A DNA stretch of 64,000 nucleotides from Lunularia cruciata (lineage: Eukaryota > Streptophyta > Marchantiopsida > Lunulariales > Lunulariaceae). The DNA lies in assembly GCA_948567375.1 (NCBI GenBank), contig OX419757.1:74338001-74402000 (forward strand), read 5' to 3'. Under the pieces are notes generated by a model that was given only the letters and a program-made list of their open reading frames with translations, was not told where the DNA came from and did no database searches. The position numbers were made by a program, and so were the translations under genes. Shown here piece by piece: positions 46,073 through 57,820 of the stretch. Numbering within the stretch: the first letter of the stretch is position 1; each line of letters starts with the position of its first letter.

Positions 46073-46077
46073 TATGG
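46073..46077. repeat. target-site duplication of chromovirus solo LTR (left)
   Basis: TATGG; the sequence right after the LTR (46492-46496) is TTTGG, one mismatch. Confidence 0.6.
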
Positions 46078-46491
46078 TGTAACAATATGGAGTTTAGCAA
46101 CGTAGTTAGTAAGGCTAATGAAGTAGAGAATAAGCCAAATTAGCCTAGAATATTCTAGAAGCATCTAGGAAGCTTCTTGGGAAGCTTCCTAACTAGTTAA
46201 CTTGCGCCCCAAGCGGGAAGCTTCTAGAAGGAAGCTTCTAACTAGCTTAGCTTGCACGCCACGTGGCGGCTTCTAGAAGGAAGCTTCTTGAGAAGCTTCC
46301 TGGTTAACTTGGCTTGCACTTTAAGTAAGCGGCTCAAGGAAGCTTCTTGAGAAGTTGCTCAAGGGCCTTATATGCTACCTATAAATACCAAAGCCGAAGC
46401 TCATGCTAGGCATTTGGAGTTTTCACTCATTTCAATGTCCCAATGTGAGTTTCCATTCTCCTATTTCTCCCCTCGGTCTTGGTCTTTTACA
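46078..46491 (+). mobile_element. solo LTR of the chromovirus family
   Basis: 414 bp, TGTAACAATATGGAG ... GGTCTTTTACA, the same ends as the LTRs of chromoviruses 1-3 but with no internal region beside it. TATAAATA at 46380-46387, preceded by three GAA/TTC clusters (46217-46238, 46270-46300 and 46338-46353). It is the least decayed LTR of this family in the window, judging by its intact motifs. It lies just upstream of LINE copy c. Confidence 0.9.
46217..46300 (+). promoter_or_regulatory. heat-shock-element-like clusters in solo LTR
   Basis: GAAgcTTCtaGAA at 46217-46229 (three units in perfect 5-bp phase) followed by GAAgcTTC at 46231-46238, then TTCtaGAAggAAgcTTC and GAAgcTTC at about 46271-46299. 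The second cluster ends about 80 bp before the TATA box, a spacing typical of heat-shock promoters. Motif-based inference only. Confidence 0.55.
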
Positions 46492-46496
46492 TTTGG

Positions 46497-47653
46497 GATA
46501 TCTCATAGATCTGTTACGGAATGCAAGAGAAGAATCTTTGTTTTCTATAGGATTACCTTCCATAACCCTCTAAAGGTTAACAAGACTTTTAATTCTTGAG
46601 CCATAAACTTTTACTGTCTATGGTAGAGTCTCCGGTAGGCCATGAGCCCAAAAAATTGGCCCGAAATTTACCTCCCATAGTAAATTAATCTAAAACCTAA
46701 ATTATTAGAACCCACTTCATGAAAAAAGACTAAAATTTATTGACAAGACCCCAACGCAATCCTTACGGAGGCTTATAGGAGGTGGCCCTCTCTGGTAAAC
46801 ACCAAAAGTGAAACCTCCACTATATTGGAAATGGACCAAACTCAAAGGACCATCTTATAAGGACCATCCGTATCACTAGAAAAGACGTTAAGATGGCTTA
46901 CTCAAGTCACATACATTCTCTTACATAAGCGTGTTATACTGCTAATAGTCATCACACCAGTTTAGTATGTGTGCACAAGTTGACAATTTCGCAATAAACT
47001 TACTAGTTGTTAATATTGTTCCCCTAAGGAGAGTAGTATGGAATACAAGCATAAAAAAGGCAAATGGAAAGAAGAGACCAATACTCAAGGAAAAGGGGCA
47101 CATAGACATAGAAAACAAAGAGGTATAGCAAACTCTAGAAATATGTAAAATAAGAGAAATAAGATTCTATAACTGAAAAGTGTGATAGAGATCCTCCAAA
47201 TGTATATCTAGCAAATGTGAGAAGAGGGCCATCGGTGGAATGGGAGCGCACACTATTGATGCATGTCATTGAAGATTCAAAGCCGGTGACCTTTATAAGG
47301 TGATGGAGACCCTCTGCCAAAACTAAGAGGTAAGCATGGCACGTGAGAAAATCAAGCTACCTCTCCTATGAAATGCACCCTGTGTTGCCTCTCAAAGAAG
47401 ACCATAAAACTAATGATGAAGGTGGCCAAAAATCTCCACTACTAAGAGGTGTCAAAGGAAACCCATGAGACATAGTGATCCTCTTTCCCCTAGGTGGCAA
47501 TAATTGTTTTAGCTCTTACTTGGATGCTAGCTCGTGCCATGGACATTGGGGAAAGTGCCACAACCACATCATACAACGTACGACAACCATGCTTGAAAGT
47601 GACAATATTTGTCCGCATTCTTTGGTGAGGTGGGCCTCATAGGATCATCCATC
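46497..47653. other. stretch without a recognisable gene
   Basis: No coding motif or repeat found between the chromovirus solo LTR and family B solo LTR 2. Confidence 0.4.
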
Positions 47654-48388
47654 TGTAATATTCTGAAGATAGTAGAGAAACACAGGTTTTACACTCAAAC
47701 TTTGGTGCCTCAAGGGAGCACCTTCACTTCATTATAAAGCCAACGAGGATCTCCTTCAAGGATGCTCCACCATAGGATTAGGTACATAGATAGGTGACAT
47801 GTCAGCAAGCTCCAGCCTTAGATTACTTGCTTGGATTGGTGTCATGTCTATCATGGTCCCATCTGGTTGGTCAAATAGGCTTTGACCAAAAGGAATCTTT
47901 TAGAGAATCTTCTTGTAGAAATCCCAAAATCACATGGGTGAGATACCGTTGGAAAGCTCTCAGTGAGACAAACCAGGGGGGAGGGAAAGGCCAGGCTTTC
48001 CAACATTGGAAGAGGGGGGGAATCTGCACATTTTCAAGGCCTAATTCATCCGTTTAGGCCTTCAAAATTGCCTATGAAGTTCAGGCCCATTTTGGTTCTT
48101 GCCCTATTAGTAGAAGTGCTCTTTTGGTGATACCTCTACTTGATCTACTTTTTCCATTATATGTACCATCCTTCTAGATGTCACCAACCCAAAGTCGATC
48201 TTTAGATCATATATCTAGCTATTGATTCTAAAGTCTTCAAGCATGTTTTGATTTTTGGTCTATTAGTAGAAGTACTCTTTTGGTAATACCTCTGTCTGAT
48301 CTACTTAGTCCATCATGTATAACTTACTCCCAGATGCTACCAAACAGAATTTTATCTCTAGATCATATGTCTAGCTATTGGTATTACC
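47654..48388 (-). mobile_element. family B solo LTR 2
   Basis: 735 bp with ends TGTAATA ... TATTACC (last base changed), aligned by eye with 33139-33733. The flanks CCATC (47649-47653) and CTATC (48389-48393) form a 5-bp duplication with one transition. It is longer than copy 1 because of a tandem duplication at 48104-48388. The orientation is inferred from the first copy. Confidence 0.82.
48104..48388. repeat. 156-bp tandem duplication within family B solo LTR 2
   Basis: Units start CTATTAGTAGAAGT at 48104 and 48260 and share CTCTTTTGGTnATACCTCT, TGATCTACTT and ATATGTCTAGCTATTG. Copy 1 at 33139-33733 has one unit only. Confidence 0.85.
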
Positions 48389-48694
48389 CTATCTCTCAAT
48401 CTGAATCTGTGAACAAGTAGAGCATAGGATGTAGGTCACTACATCTTTGATGGTGTCATGGACTCTAGTAAACTCTCCTCCAATGGCACATCATAAGATA
48501 TGGATGCCTTCCATGTCAAATGTAGAATGCGGGCATTGGTTCGGTATGTCCAAGAGTGCTAGATGTGGTACATCTAACATTCTTGGGTATACTCTTAGCC
48601 AAAGAGGTAGGGCGGGGTGCACTCTTCCAATGTGAACCAAAAATCTTCAATCAAAGGGGAAGCCCGTAGCTAAGTTCCAGTACTCTTCCCGCTG

Positions 48695-49000
48695 CAATAG
48701 ATACTAGCTCTGTCCGGTCAAAACATACCAATGAGAATGCTAGAAAGGATGTGAGTGTGTATATGCTCTCTGCAATAGATACTAGCTCTGTCCGGTCAAA
48801 ACATACCAATGAGAATGCTAGAAAGGATGTGAGTGTGTATATGCTCTCTGCAATAGATACTAGCTCTGTCCGGTCAAAACATACCAATGAGAATGCTAGA
48901 AAGGATGTGAGTGTGTATATGCTCTCCGCAATAGATACTAGCTCTGTCCGGTCAAAACATACCAATGAGAATGCTAGAAAGGATGTGAGTATGTATAATC
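48695..49000. repeat. 78-bp minisatellite, four units
   Basis: Units begin CAATAGATACTAGCTCTGTC at 48695, 48773, 48851 and 48929, nearly identical; the last unit is slightly shortened. Because 78 is a multiple of three, both strands show long repetitive open frames (48651-49076 minus, 48751-49005 plus). These are a by-product and not evidence of a gene. Confidence 0.95.
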
Positions 49001-49006
49001 TTTGAG

Positions 49007-50274
49007 CTCCACTTGAATCTTCATGGAATGTAAGGATGCAGAATACATAAAAGAGGAAATGATATCGATGAATCACATCTACAAGATATTCATGAATATA
49101 CTCGTACTATTGGAGAATGTTCTCCACACTCATCACCGTTTACATCTTATTTTGAGCGCTACAAAGTGTAGCACATGTTCGCATGTAAGCGTCTGTAGAA
49201 ACTCAGCAGTAGCCCGCCCACTACGACGATCGATGGAACTCTTCATACAATATGTAGAGTACAATAGATGTACCCATTTTTGTCCTAGAGTGCAGAACCT
49301 AGATAAAATAAAAAGATCGTAGCAACTCCGTGGTCTAGATTGAATAATTCCCCGCGGTTAATCTTTCGAAGCCAAATCTACTGCACAATATTGATCTCCT
49401 GCATGCGAATACTTTACAGTGTGCTTGATTGGTTGGTTTACTATCGACTTAGATACGTCTTGCATAGCTCAGAGGTACACCGTCGTATACTACTGTAGAG
49501 CCAAACCTCCATTCCGTTACGACAAGTTTCCGTGATGGATGGACCTTTCAATCTGAAGTCTTCTCGAATAAGTCTTATTCAAAAGCAAAAAAATAAGTCT
49601 TAAGTATAAGTCTTATAAATAAGTCTTAAATAAGTCTTAAATAAGTCTTAAAAATAAGTCTTATTTGAGTTTGGTGAGGTTCGATGGGTAGGTGAGGGAA
49701 TTTGCTGGTTACATTGAGTGCGGAACCTCATATGTGGATTCCTGCGAGTAATCAAGCATTAATATTGTGTTCCATCTTTTGAAATGCTACAGAAAGAGGA
49801 AGATGTTACAAAAGCTGATCTCAGAAAAGTCAAAGCTAGAACAAAAGTTCGAAACGAGTACCCAAATTCTTGTTGAAGTCAAGCTATCAGGTGATCATGA
49901 CAACGTTGTTCGTTTCGATTAAAGACGGGCTTTGCTACAGGTGCTCATCACTCTTTAACACAAAAACAGTAGATGTATTCATTATGTGCCATTCATAGTC
50001 ATAGGTTTTCTGGAGATGGTAAGTTAGTAACGCAACTGATCTCCAATGGAACAATGGATGAATGGATCTCAATCTGAAAGATCATGTCCGTTGGTCGAGA
50101 AGCATTTTTTATTCAACGCGTTGATAGTACATCTCCTTTCTCAATCCTTTTCGCTCAGGAGAGCATCTACCCTACAGTAGTTCATTTATCAGCACTTTAT
50201 GGCAAAACAAACGAACTTGTCCCAGAGAAGTTGGTGAATGAACAAAATGACTGTCATAGGTTACTTAATCTCAA
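49007..50274. other. stretch without a recognisable gene
   Basis: It contains only an 11-bp simple repeat (AAATAAGTCTT, at about 49590-49666, interrupted). No coding motif seen. Confidence 0.4.
49590..49666. repeat. AAATAAGTCTT short tandem repeat
   Basis: Five to six imperfect copies of the 11-base unit; spacing varies by a few bases. Confidence 0.85.
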
Positions 50275-50288
50275 TATTGTGTCATATC

Positions 50289-50477
50289 AGAGGGGAAGGC
50301 GACCGCGTAGGAAACCCGAAGGATGGGAAGACCCCATCAAACCCGTACAGGGGAGAGACAAAAAAGGTAACATGGGGCTAAGCCTCAATATCGAAGGAAG
50401 GGAAGACCCCATCAACCCGTAAAGGGAGAGACAAAAAAGGTAATATCCAATAAGCCTTAATATATACTTATCATATC
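50289..50477 (-). mobile_element. tail-only RLE-type LINE insertion with doubled 3' module
   Basis: 189 bp flanked by the exact 14-bp duplication TATTGTGTCATATC (50275-50288 and 50478-50491). It contains two tandem versions of the 3' module: GGATGGGAAGACCCCATC at about 50321-50338 and GGAAGGGAAGACCCCATC at about 50397-50414, each followed by GGGAGAGACAAAAAAGGTAA. There is no poly(A). An insertion event made of two tails suggests template switching or slippage of the reverse transcriptase. Confidence 0.88.
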
Positions 50478-51059
50478 TATTGTGTCATATCTACTTTCGG
50501 CAATGCCAAAGCCAAGTCTCGTTCCAAAGAATCTCTTCTCCTTTCCCATGTGTGTATGCGCCAAGAGATTTTATTCTTATCTACGCAAATGTCTTAACAA
50601 TGTAAAATACTTTTGACAAGACTTCAAACACCTCTTGGGATAGATGGTAACAACTATCGGTACCGTAAAAAGTATAATGACGTAGATTTTAAAGGTAGAT
50701 AACGTAACTTCGGGATTTGTACTGTAGTATATGGAGTGAAAAAAGTTGAATAACTTCGTGCCTTGAACGGTAATAGGTGGAGGTACTGGCTCACATGAGT
50801 TTGTTTCTAGTGGTAAAGTTCATCCTAACTATGGTCACTTACAACTACTACCGTGGTCGTTATGAAAATGAGTGAAATGTACAAGTTTGACAATCTCCAG
50901 AATAAATCCATCCTTAGCCTTTTTCCATTGTCTTTGATAGACTAATAATTTGAGTAAATTTTGTATTCTCCTATAGTCCAGTGACCTATTTCTTGTGCTA
51001 TTAGGTTTTGGTATGGATGTAGAATCTTGGATTCTAACTAGTCCGTACATAAGTGTATT

Positions 51060-51880
51060 TTGACTCGTATCCGTTCCTTTCTCTATGACAATAGGGTTTT
51101 ACTTAAATTTTGTTCACTTATCTGTATCTACACTAATCAATCACGTGTTAGTGTAGTATTACTTGAGATAAAAGATCCATATGATTTGTTACCCTTATGG
51201 AAGATAGAGAATAGTACCTATAGTATCATCGGTAATATAGTATTCTCAATAGCAATATTTGTATTTACATTACTCACTTTTGAACGTGATATTACTTTAG
51301 ATGAAATATCCATATAATTTGTTACCCTTATGGAAAATAGAGAGTAGTACCCATAATATCATCACAAATATAGTATTCTTAATAATAATGGACAGTGGAT
51401 ACCTCACTTGGAGGGTGTGCTAGTATATACTTTAAACGATATAAGTTAGTGCAAACTAACTTGAATATGGTATGAGATAATTAAAAAACATTTGAAAATA
51501 TTATAGTTATAGAGCACATCTCTTAGAATAACAATGGATGGAGTAGCAATAGCTAAGGTTACTAAGTATAAAGGTATGCCATGTAATCACCCTTTTTGTT
51601 CTTCTGGTTTTGGAATTATAATGAATTATAATAACCACGTTGAAACCCATTTGCCAAAGATCCTCATTCAACGACAGAAACGATCATTTTCATTTTCATA
51701 ATTTTTGGTTTACTTTAGACAACGGATCTCTATTGTTTTACTGTTCTATGAGGAGCACTTGTTAATAGAAGAATAATCACACTAGATACTTATTTGGATG
51801 CTATAAGTAGTATACATGAAGTTGATATTATCTCATATGAAGCAAAAGTAAATATTTTCTTTCTCATAAATATATTGCCG
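51060..51880 (+). mobile_element. RLE-type LINE copy i, decayed 3' part
   Basis: Plus strand, AT-rich. By eye it follows copy b: CTTTCTCTATGACAATAGGG (51078) matches the start of the CCHC region, TTACTCACTTTTGAACGTG (51275) matches the finger, GGACAGTGGATACCTCACTTGG (51390) matches the region before the endonuclease, ACTAAGTATAAAGGTATGCC (51559) matches the post-nuclease region, and TAGACAACGGATCTCTATTG (51715) the part before the 3' end. A segment of about 128 bp is duplicated (51170 and 51300, ATnnATTTGTTACCCTTATGG). No reading frame survives. Confidence 0.68.
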
Positions 51881-54104
51881 GCTGAAATTCAATTGAAAGG
51901 CTTTTTCCTATTATTTAATCCTTTTTATATCTTCCCTATTTATTTTTATTAATATATTTTAATAATTTGTGAAAATGGATTTTTTTTATTTTATAATATT
52001 ATTATTATTAATTTTATAAAAAATCTCTCTATGTCTGATTGTAATGCATATTGCTATACCAGTAAAAATCTAAATAGTAATATGAAAATATTTCTTGAGT
52101 TTCATTCGGTAAACTAGCTCATACGTTGTATGTAGAACCACTTATGCAATTGAACAACACTATCAGAGTAATGAGAGTGACTAAAGTAGAATAATTAGAA
52201 TCATAATCAGCTAAAATCAATCAAATTAAATATGGGAAACAAAGTGTAGCCAATCAAATTTAATATTTATATTCTTATGCTGATCTTAACTGTCCAAACA
52301 TAATTATATAAAAAATAAAATTTATTTATTTAAAATATGCAACCTATCAGAGCTCTTGAGACAAGAAAATAAAATAGCTCTTTTAATTCTTAAATTTGCT
52401 GGAATGGGTTTAACATACGTATTTAGTTTTATAATATCTTAGAAATTAAAAATTATGACTAAACTTTACTTCCTAACTTATTACACAAGGTATTAACCTA
52501 TTCTAATTAACCTGCACATTTAGTTTCATAATATCTTAGAAATTATAAAATTTGACTTAACATCTCTAAACATCCTTAATCAACTTTTGATTAAGGATGG
52601 CTCAAAACTTTCACAAGGAAATCAAGTTAAGAAAAGTTTGGAGGTCTAGATTAGCTATAAAACATTGTCAATAATAGTACTAGAAAATATTCTTAATTAA
52701 AATTCTTAATTTTTGGATAAGATTTATAGAACTACAAGTTAAGTCTCTCTTTTTCAAATTATTTCTATAGATATAGATCAACATAAGTAATGGAAATCAT
52801 AAACTATCTTGTAAGGTTTGACAACCAAGTATTAATCTAGAAGTGTAGACTTTTATATACCAATGTTTTTCCTATATATAGGAATCATAAATCAAATAGT
52901 TAACAACCAAAGAGTATATTAAGGTTTGACAGCCATGTATCTGTCCATGAGTGGATAATGGAGATTTTGGAACTATTAAGATCTTAGTTTATTGATTAAT
53001 TTTGATTAAAAAAAGATATTCAATCTCATAATTTAGATGGCTTTTCTAATTAATTTCTAATAAGTGTTTTGATAGTTTTCTTACTTAATCTTGCGGGATA
53101 ATTAGAGACTGTATAGTTTGATGATGAAAACCATGTCATCAAATGAACTCGTGATCAATCTCCAAGACCATATGTAAACAAAGGGTTGATATTATGGTTC
53201 CATTATTTGATATCTTCCTAGACATTATAGTTTTGCCTCCTGCTTGGTGGTCTATGGAAATATAGGGCGATTAGCTTGGCCTGGTTCTTCGTGCTCGATA
53301 CACTGCGGGTATTGAAAAGGACCAAAAGATAACGGATTTACATGCAACGTGAAATCTTGTAGCAAATTGATTCTTTCTTCTTTCATTCATTACTTTCTTC
53401 GATTTGGCCGGTAATAGTGCTTCGCGTGGCTGTTCGGATTCAGATGAAGGGTTTAGGGAGGCTTCCAAGATAGACCCAGCAAAATGATAGCAGTAGGAAA
53501 AACCCTCGCGTTTCGTTTTGTGCCACAGACTGTACACGAGGAGTGCATTTTGGCAGTTGATTATCGATATTGTTGTTCCCAAGTTCTGCGAGTAAGTAAG
53601 TACTCAGACTCTCTTACATGTAACGGTATTCGAGGTTGCCAGGAGAACCCTCCAAACCAAACGTAGTATATTAGACTATATGAGATTCTGCTGTACCCAG
53701 ACCAAGTGGACCTGTGAAGCACCGAACGTGTGGATGAGTCTTTTCTCTGCAACATAACACACAAAACTGATGCACGCCACTAAAAGCCCAAGATAACACT
53801 GCTCAGGCATAGCAGCAAGAAAGATCAGTCTTCGTGGTTTATTTCATCTGAGTCCGTGCGGAGGTGCACTTGTGCAAAGTATCATTAATTGGAACCCGCA
53901 CACACACGGTGTGGTACTGGTTTTGGCATATAAATCTATCTGGCATGTTGTTCATGCGTTGCAGAAACACTTGAGTGAGAATCAGACTCCAAGGACCAAG
54001 TTGTTTGCTTTGACTGACTATGTGAACTTGTCACACTGGAGCTAATGGAGGCGGTCGTCTGCAGACTTCTATACGTACACAAAACAAGACCGCTATGAAG
54101 AACA
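51881..54104. other. AT-rich stretch without a recognisable gene
   Basis: A weak tandem pair near 52415 and 52518 (TTTAGTTTnATAATATCTTAG). A 103-codon minus-strand frame at 53271-53582 has no motif I recognise. Confidence 0.4.
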
Positions 54105-54200
54105 GAAGGCGACCACGTGTGATAACAAGACGGATGAAAGACCCGTCAAGCCATGCAAGGAAAAGCCATGCAAGGAAAAGACATAAGGGGTAAAATGGGG
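54105..54200 (-). mobile_element. RLE-type LINE tail fragment
   Basis: AAGGCGACCACGTGTGATAA, then GACGGATGAAAGACCCGTC (decayed second hairpin), then a small duplication AGCCATGCAAGGAAA twice, then TAAAATGGGGCTAGG (decayed first hairpin). Target duplication is unclear. Confidence 0.65.
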
Positions 54201-55557
54201 CTAGGAACACTATAAGACTTGGCCTCTAATGGTCTTCTTCCTTCTTGAAAGCAGGATATCAAGCCTGAGTTTTGAAATTTTCAGTGTTACCTTTACATTG
54301 TCAGACACATAATGCATCGTGATCATTTTAAAACTATGTTTCAGTCTTTGACTAATATCAGAAGATGCAGAAAAATGTAAATTTCAGGCATGCTTTTGGA
54401 CCAAAGTCGCGCACCCAACTATTGATAGGGAGATATTTTGGATAAATTATGTAGGGGAAGAATTTGCTTCTCTTTGAAAGGCAAAAAAGCCTTTACACAT
54501 CCTCGACCAAAAGCACTATTATTGAAGAATCTTGGCATGGAATTCACTGTCTATCTATTGGACGCTTTGAAATATTTTTTTCTCGATATTCTACTGATTT
54601 CTCTACCATCCGTGAAGAACCATCACAAAAGAGGATTGTGGTTTTCAAAGATGACACTCAATCTTCATGTATCAAACTACATCTTACGGAAAATTAGAAA
54701 AGTTTTAGAGCGTAATGAGAAGCTGGCTTTGAAAATAATTCTATGTGAACAGACTAGGATAGCCTTATCGTCAAGAGGAGCTCAATAATTCACCAAGATG
54801 TATAAATAGCGGAAGTCAAGTTTACAAGATTGCCATCTTCTTCACACACTCTCTAGATACGTTTCTTGTTGATCTTGAGTGACGTTTTAAGTGTAAATAT
54901 TCTGTACGTTTTCTGTGCATCACAATTTTGGAAGCTAACATTCCACTACTGGCTCTCATTGTACAATCAACAACCTGGTAAATAACATAAATAAAAAGTC
55001 AAATAAAGTGTTGGTAGTCTACCGGCCATATTACCGGCATCTCCTTTAGAGCTCAATGACAAGCAATCCATCTAAACTGAACCAAAACATACAGCCAAAG
55101 ACCTAAACTGTATGGTGGGCCAAAGACGACCAGTAGACATTTGATTTACAAAGTTCGTAACCAGGTGATGTTTATAGTAGATATCATCCCCCGTTCACAA
55201 TATCCTTTTGAAGTTCTATACATTGATAGAATGTTTACATTTGAATGGCTGGAGTTTCATCTTAGTTCCATATTTAGAAGTCACTATTGAACTCCTTTTT
55301 GCTAGGCAGCAAAATATCATGGATTACAATGACGTAACATTTCATTCATGGTACCCTTTCAGTTATGCGTCGTGCCCAAGATTTGGATCGATCACTTTAA
55401 CACGACCTCATCTTTTCACATTGGGAATGGCTTGGTAGTTAGACTGTTCATTTCATATGGATAGTTATGTCTCGTGCATGTGGTCCTGGTTTTGCGTCCT
55501 CTTAGAAACCTAGAAGTTATTCGGCTTTATTCCATACGTTTCTGAAAGCGACAAGCA
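54201..55557. other. stretch with a promoter-like site, no secure gene
   Basis: TATAAATA at 54801-54808 is followed by a pyrimidine-rich segment with CTTCTTCACACACTCTC about 30 bases later, a plausible plant core promoter. The overlapping open frames at 54438-54788 and 54464-54697 have no recognised motif, and no convincing gene follows. Confidence 0.25.
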
Positions 55558-56341
55558 TTGGATAACAAGAAGGACAGAAGTATTCATCAAGCCAAAAAAG
55601 GATAAATTCTAAGAAGAAAAGAAAAAGAAGGAAAAGGGGTTAACCCTAAAGATATTCGAATAAGTAATTTATCCTACTGCTATTCGAATAAGTAATTTAT
55701 CCACTTAGAATGTTCAAGTTACGCAAGTCTAACGGTCTATATACCATTACATATTCGAGAAAACTCACCTAGTGTGATTGCTCTCTATAGAATAATGAAC
55801 ATTAACTGCAAAAGCTGCAAAATAGGAAAGTGAACTGAAATTCCTTGTCATCGAGTATGGTTATCTCTTATGCAATCCTTAACAAATGTATTAAATGCCA
55901 TGTCCATATTATCTAGTAGTGTAACCTTTCATTCAATCTCTATCAAATATGTTAAATTCTATATCCCAGCTCTATATAACTTGAAGGCTAGATTGACAAA
56001 GAGATGCACTTACTACATGCCCCTATCAAAGTCTGCTATTGTTGCCAATCCTAAGGGAATGGGTAATTACTCCCTACAAAACTGTATTGCATGTGAATCC
56101 ATAACCACAATGTCCGCTTTCGTTATTTGACTGTCCTTAACCATCTTCAAGTTTGCTCCTAACTTGTGTCATCTACAATGCACACCAATACTTCCACCAA
56201 GCAAAATAACAACTCTCTTGTAATAGTAAACATTATATCTTTGATTGCATCATATTGAGTTATTATCTATCCTCAAAAAAGATAACAAGTTATATGGACT
56301 CTTAGTGCATATAAGACAGTACCACACTCATAAGTGAATAA

Positions 56342-56348
<7 letters not shown>

Positions 56349-56401
<53 letters not shown>
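56349..56401. repeat. (TA)n microsatellite
   Basis: About 26 uninterrupted TA units inside LINE copy f, next to the decayed CCHC region. Confidence 0.97.
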
Positions 56402-56404
<3 letters not shown>

Positions 56405-57392
56405 TGGAGCAACCCTTAGCAAAAATTTATTGTTGAAAAGAAAGTAGCTAATGCAAGTCCAAATACCCTAATATAAGGTTGAAGTAGGAACTAAGAGCTC
56501 TTACCCTAGTAACAAATGTAATAGATGCATCAAGTAGAAGAGAATGTAAAACAATCAAGGAAGATTGCAAACCTTTGGTTCAATTGTAAGGTAAAGAGCC
56601 AAAGAATGGATGACTATTTAGTGCCCAAGTGGATAATTCATCTCTTGCATGTTACAATAATACTTGGAGAGAAAAACATCTCTCCTCTTCCTCAATCACA
56701 TACATCTCCAAGATTGGACAATCAACAAGTACAAGACTACGGGAAACCAAAGTGGCAAAGGATGCACAACTTTCAAAAAATTGCTACAAGGGTTGTCTCC
56801 TCCATACATAGTCTACTTACCCCTCCACACAAAAATGGTGAAGATGTTTATCTATGCACCAAATCCATTGCTATAAGTGTTATCTACTCTAAAAGTAGTA
56901 AGTTTGCTCTTCCACCAAAAATTGAGAGAGATGTTTGTCTTTTCATTAAGTCCTTTGTCACAAATTCCAAAGTCCTTGGTTCAATGATATCACCAAAGAT
57001 TCTAATATCCTCTTATCAAAGACTCTTAAACATAATAGAAAGGTTAAAGAAGTGGAAATAATGCAAAGTAGGTAGATTGGTTGAGAAGAAATATTAGAGG
57101 ATACTTATGGATCCTAACAGGAGAAGATTTTCCACATATAAGATATTCTCTACAAATGTGAGATTTAAAGAGAGTGTGATAAAATGTTTAAATCATTTTG
57201 GCATTCCAAGAATATGAAAGCCATATTTCAATAAAGAAACACCTCTTGTACCTAAAGGGAGGAATTCCTACAAGGGATCACACCTCATTCTTTGTACCTT
57301 GATTCTCAAGCCTTAAAGATGAAGCTTGGTATTAAAGTGGTAAAAAATCTACCTAATATATTATATAGGGCACAAAATATGTACATTATATA

Positions 57393-57820
57393 CCAAGAAA
57401 GGAAAGACATAACCTAGCATGGATAAATTAGTAGACAAAAGAGCACATATATAAGCTGTATCAAATAGAGGTTCCCCTAAGAGATCTCATGGTTGTGTAT
57501 TTGCAATTGATTGAAGAAAAGTGACTCCTTGTTATATGCCAAGAAAGGAAAAACACAATTTAACATGGATAAAGAGTAGACAAAAGAGCACAAATATAAA
57601 CTATGGCAAACAAAAGTTCCACTAAAAGATCTCCTAGTTGTGTATTTGCAATTGATTGAAGAAAAGTGATACCCTCTTATAGGCCAAGAAAGGAAAGACA
57701 CAACCTAACATGGATAAAGTAGTAGGCAAAAGAACACAAATATAAGCTATGACAAATAGAGGTTTCACTAAGAGGTCTCTTAATGTTGTGTTTGCAATTG
57801 ATTGAAGAAAAGTGACTCCT
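57393..57820. repeat. threefold ~145-bp tandem repeat in LINE copy f
   Basis: Units start CCAAGAAAGGAAA at 57393, 57539 and 57684. Each ends with TTTGCAATTGATTGAAGAAAAGTGA and a few bases. The unit equals the RT segment between motifs B and C, which is single in copy c. Confidence 0.9.

Noticed and set aside
48695-49000. CRISPR-like array
   Set aside because: Units are direct tandem copies without variable spacers, in eukaryotic DNA full of plant retrotransposons.
48651-49076. A 141-codon minus-strand frame with a repeated protein motif
   Set aside because: It is produced by the 78-bp minisatellite; the opposite strand is equally open. No start context, domain or flanking gene structure.
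49679-49695. GGTTCGATGGG considered as a tRNA B box or SINE promoter
   Set aside because: No matching A box upstream at the right distance and no cloverleaf can be drawn.
53271-53582. A 103-codon minus-strand frame as a gene
   Set aside because: No recognisable domain, and the overlapping plus strand is also partly open.
54438-54788. A 116-codon frame before a TATAAATA box, considered as the end of an integrated plant pararetrovirus
   Set aside because: Two frames overlap with similar length, and no reverse transcriptase, movement protein or coat-like motif is visible nearby.
56525-57061. A 178-codon plus-strand frame
   Set aside because: It lies antisense within LINE copy f and follows the linker region of that element; it has no motif of its own.
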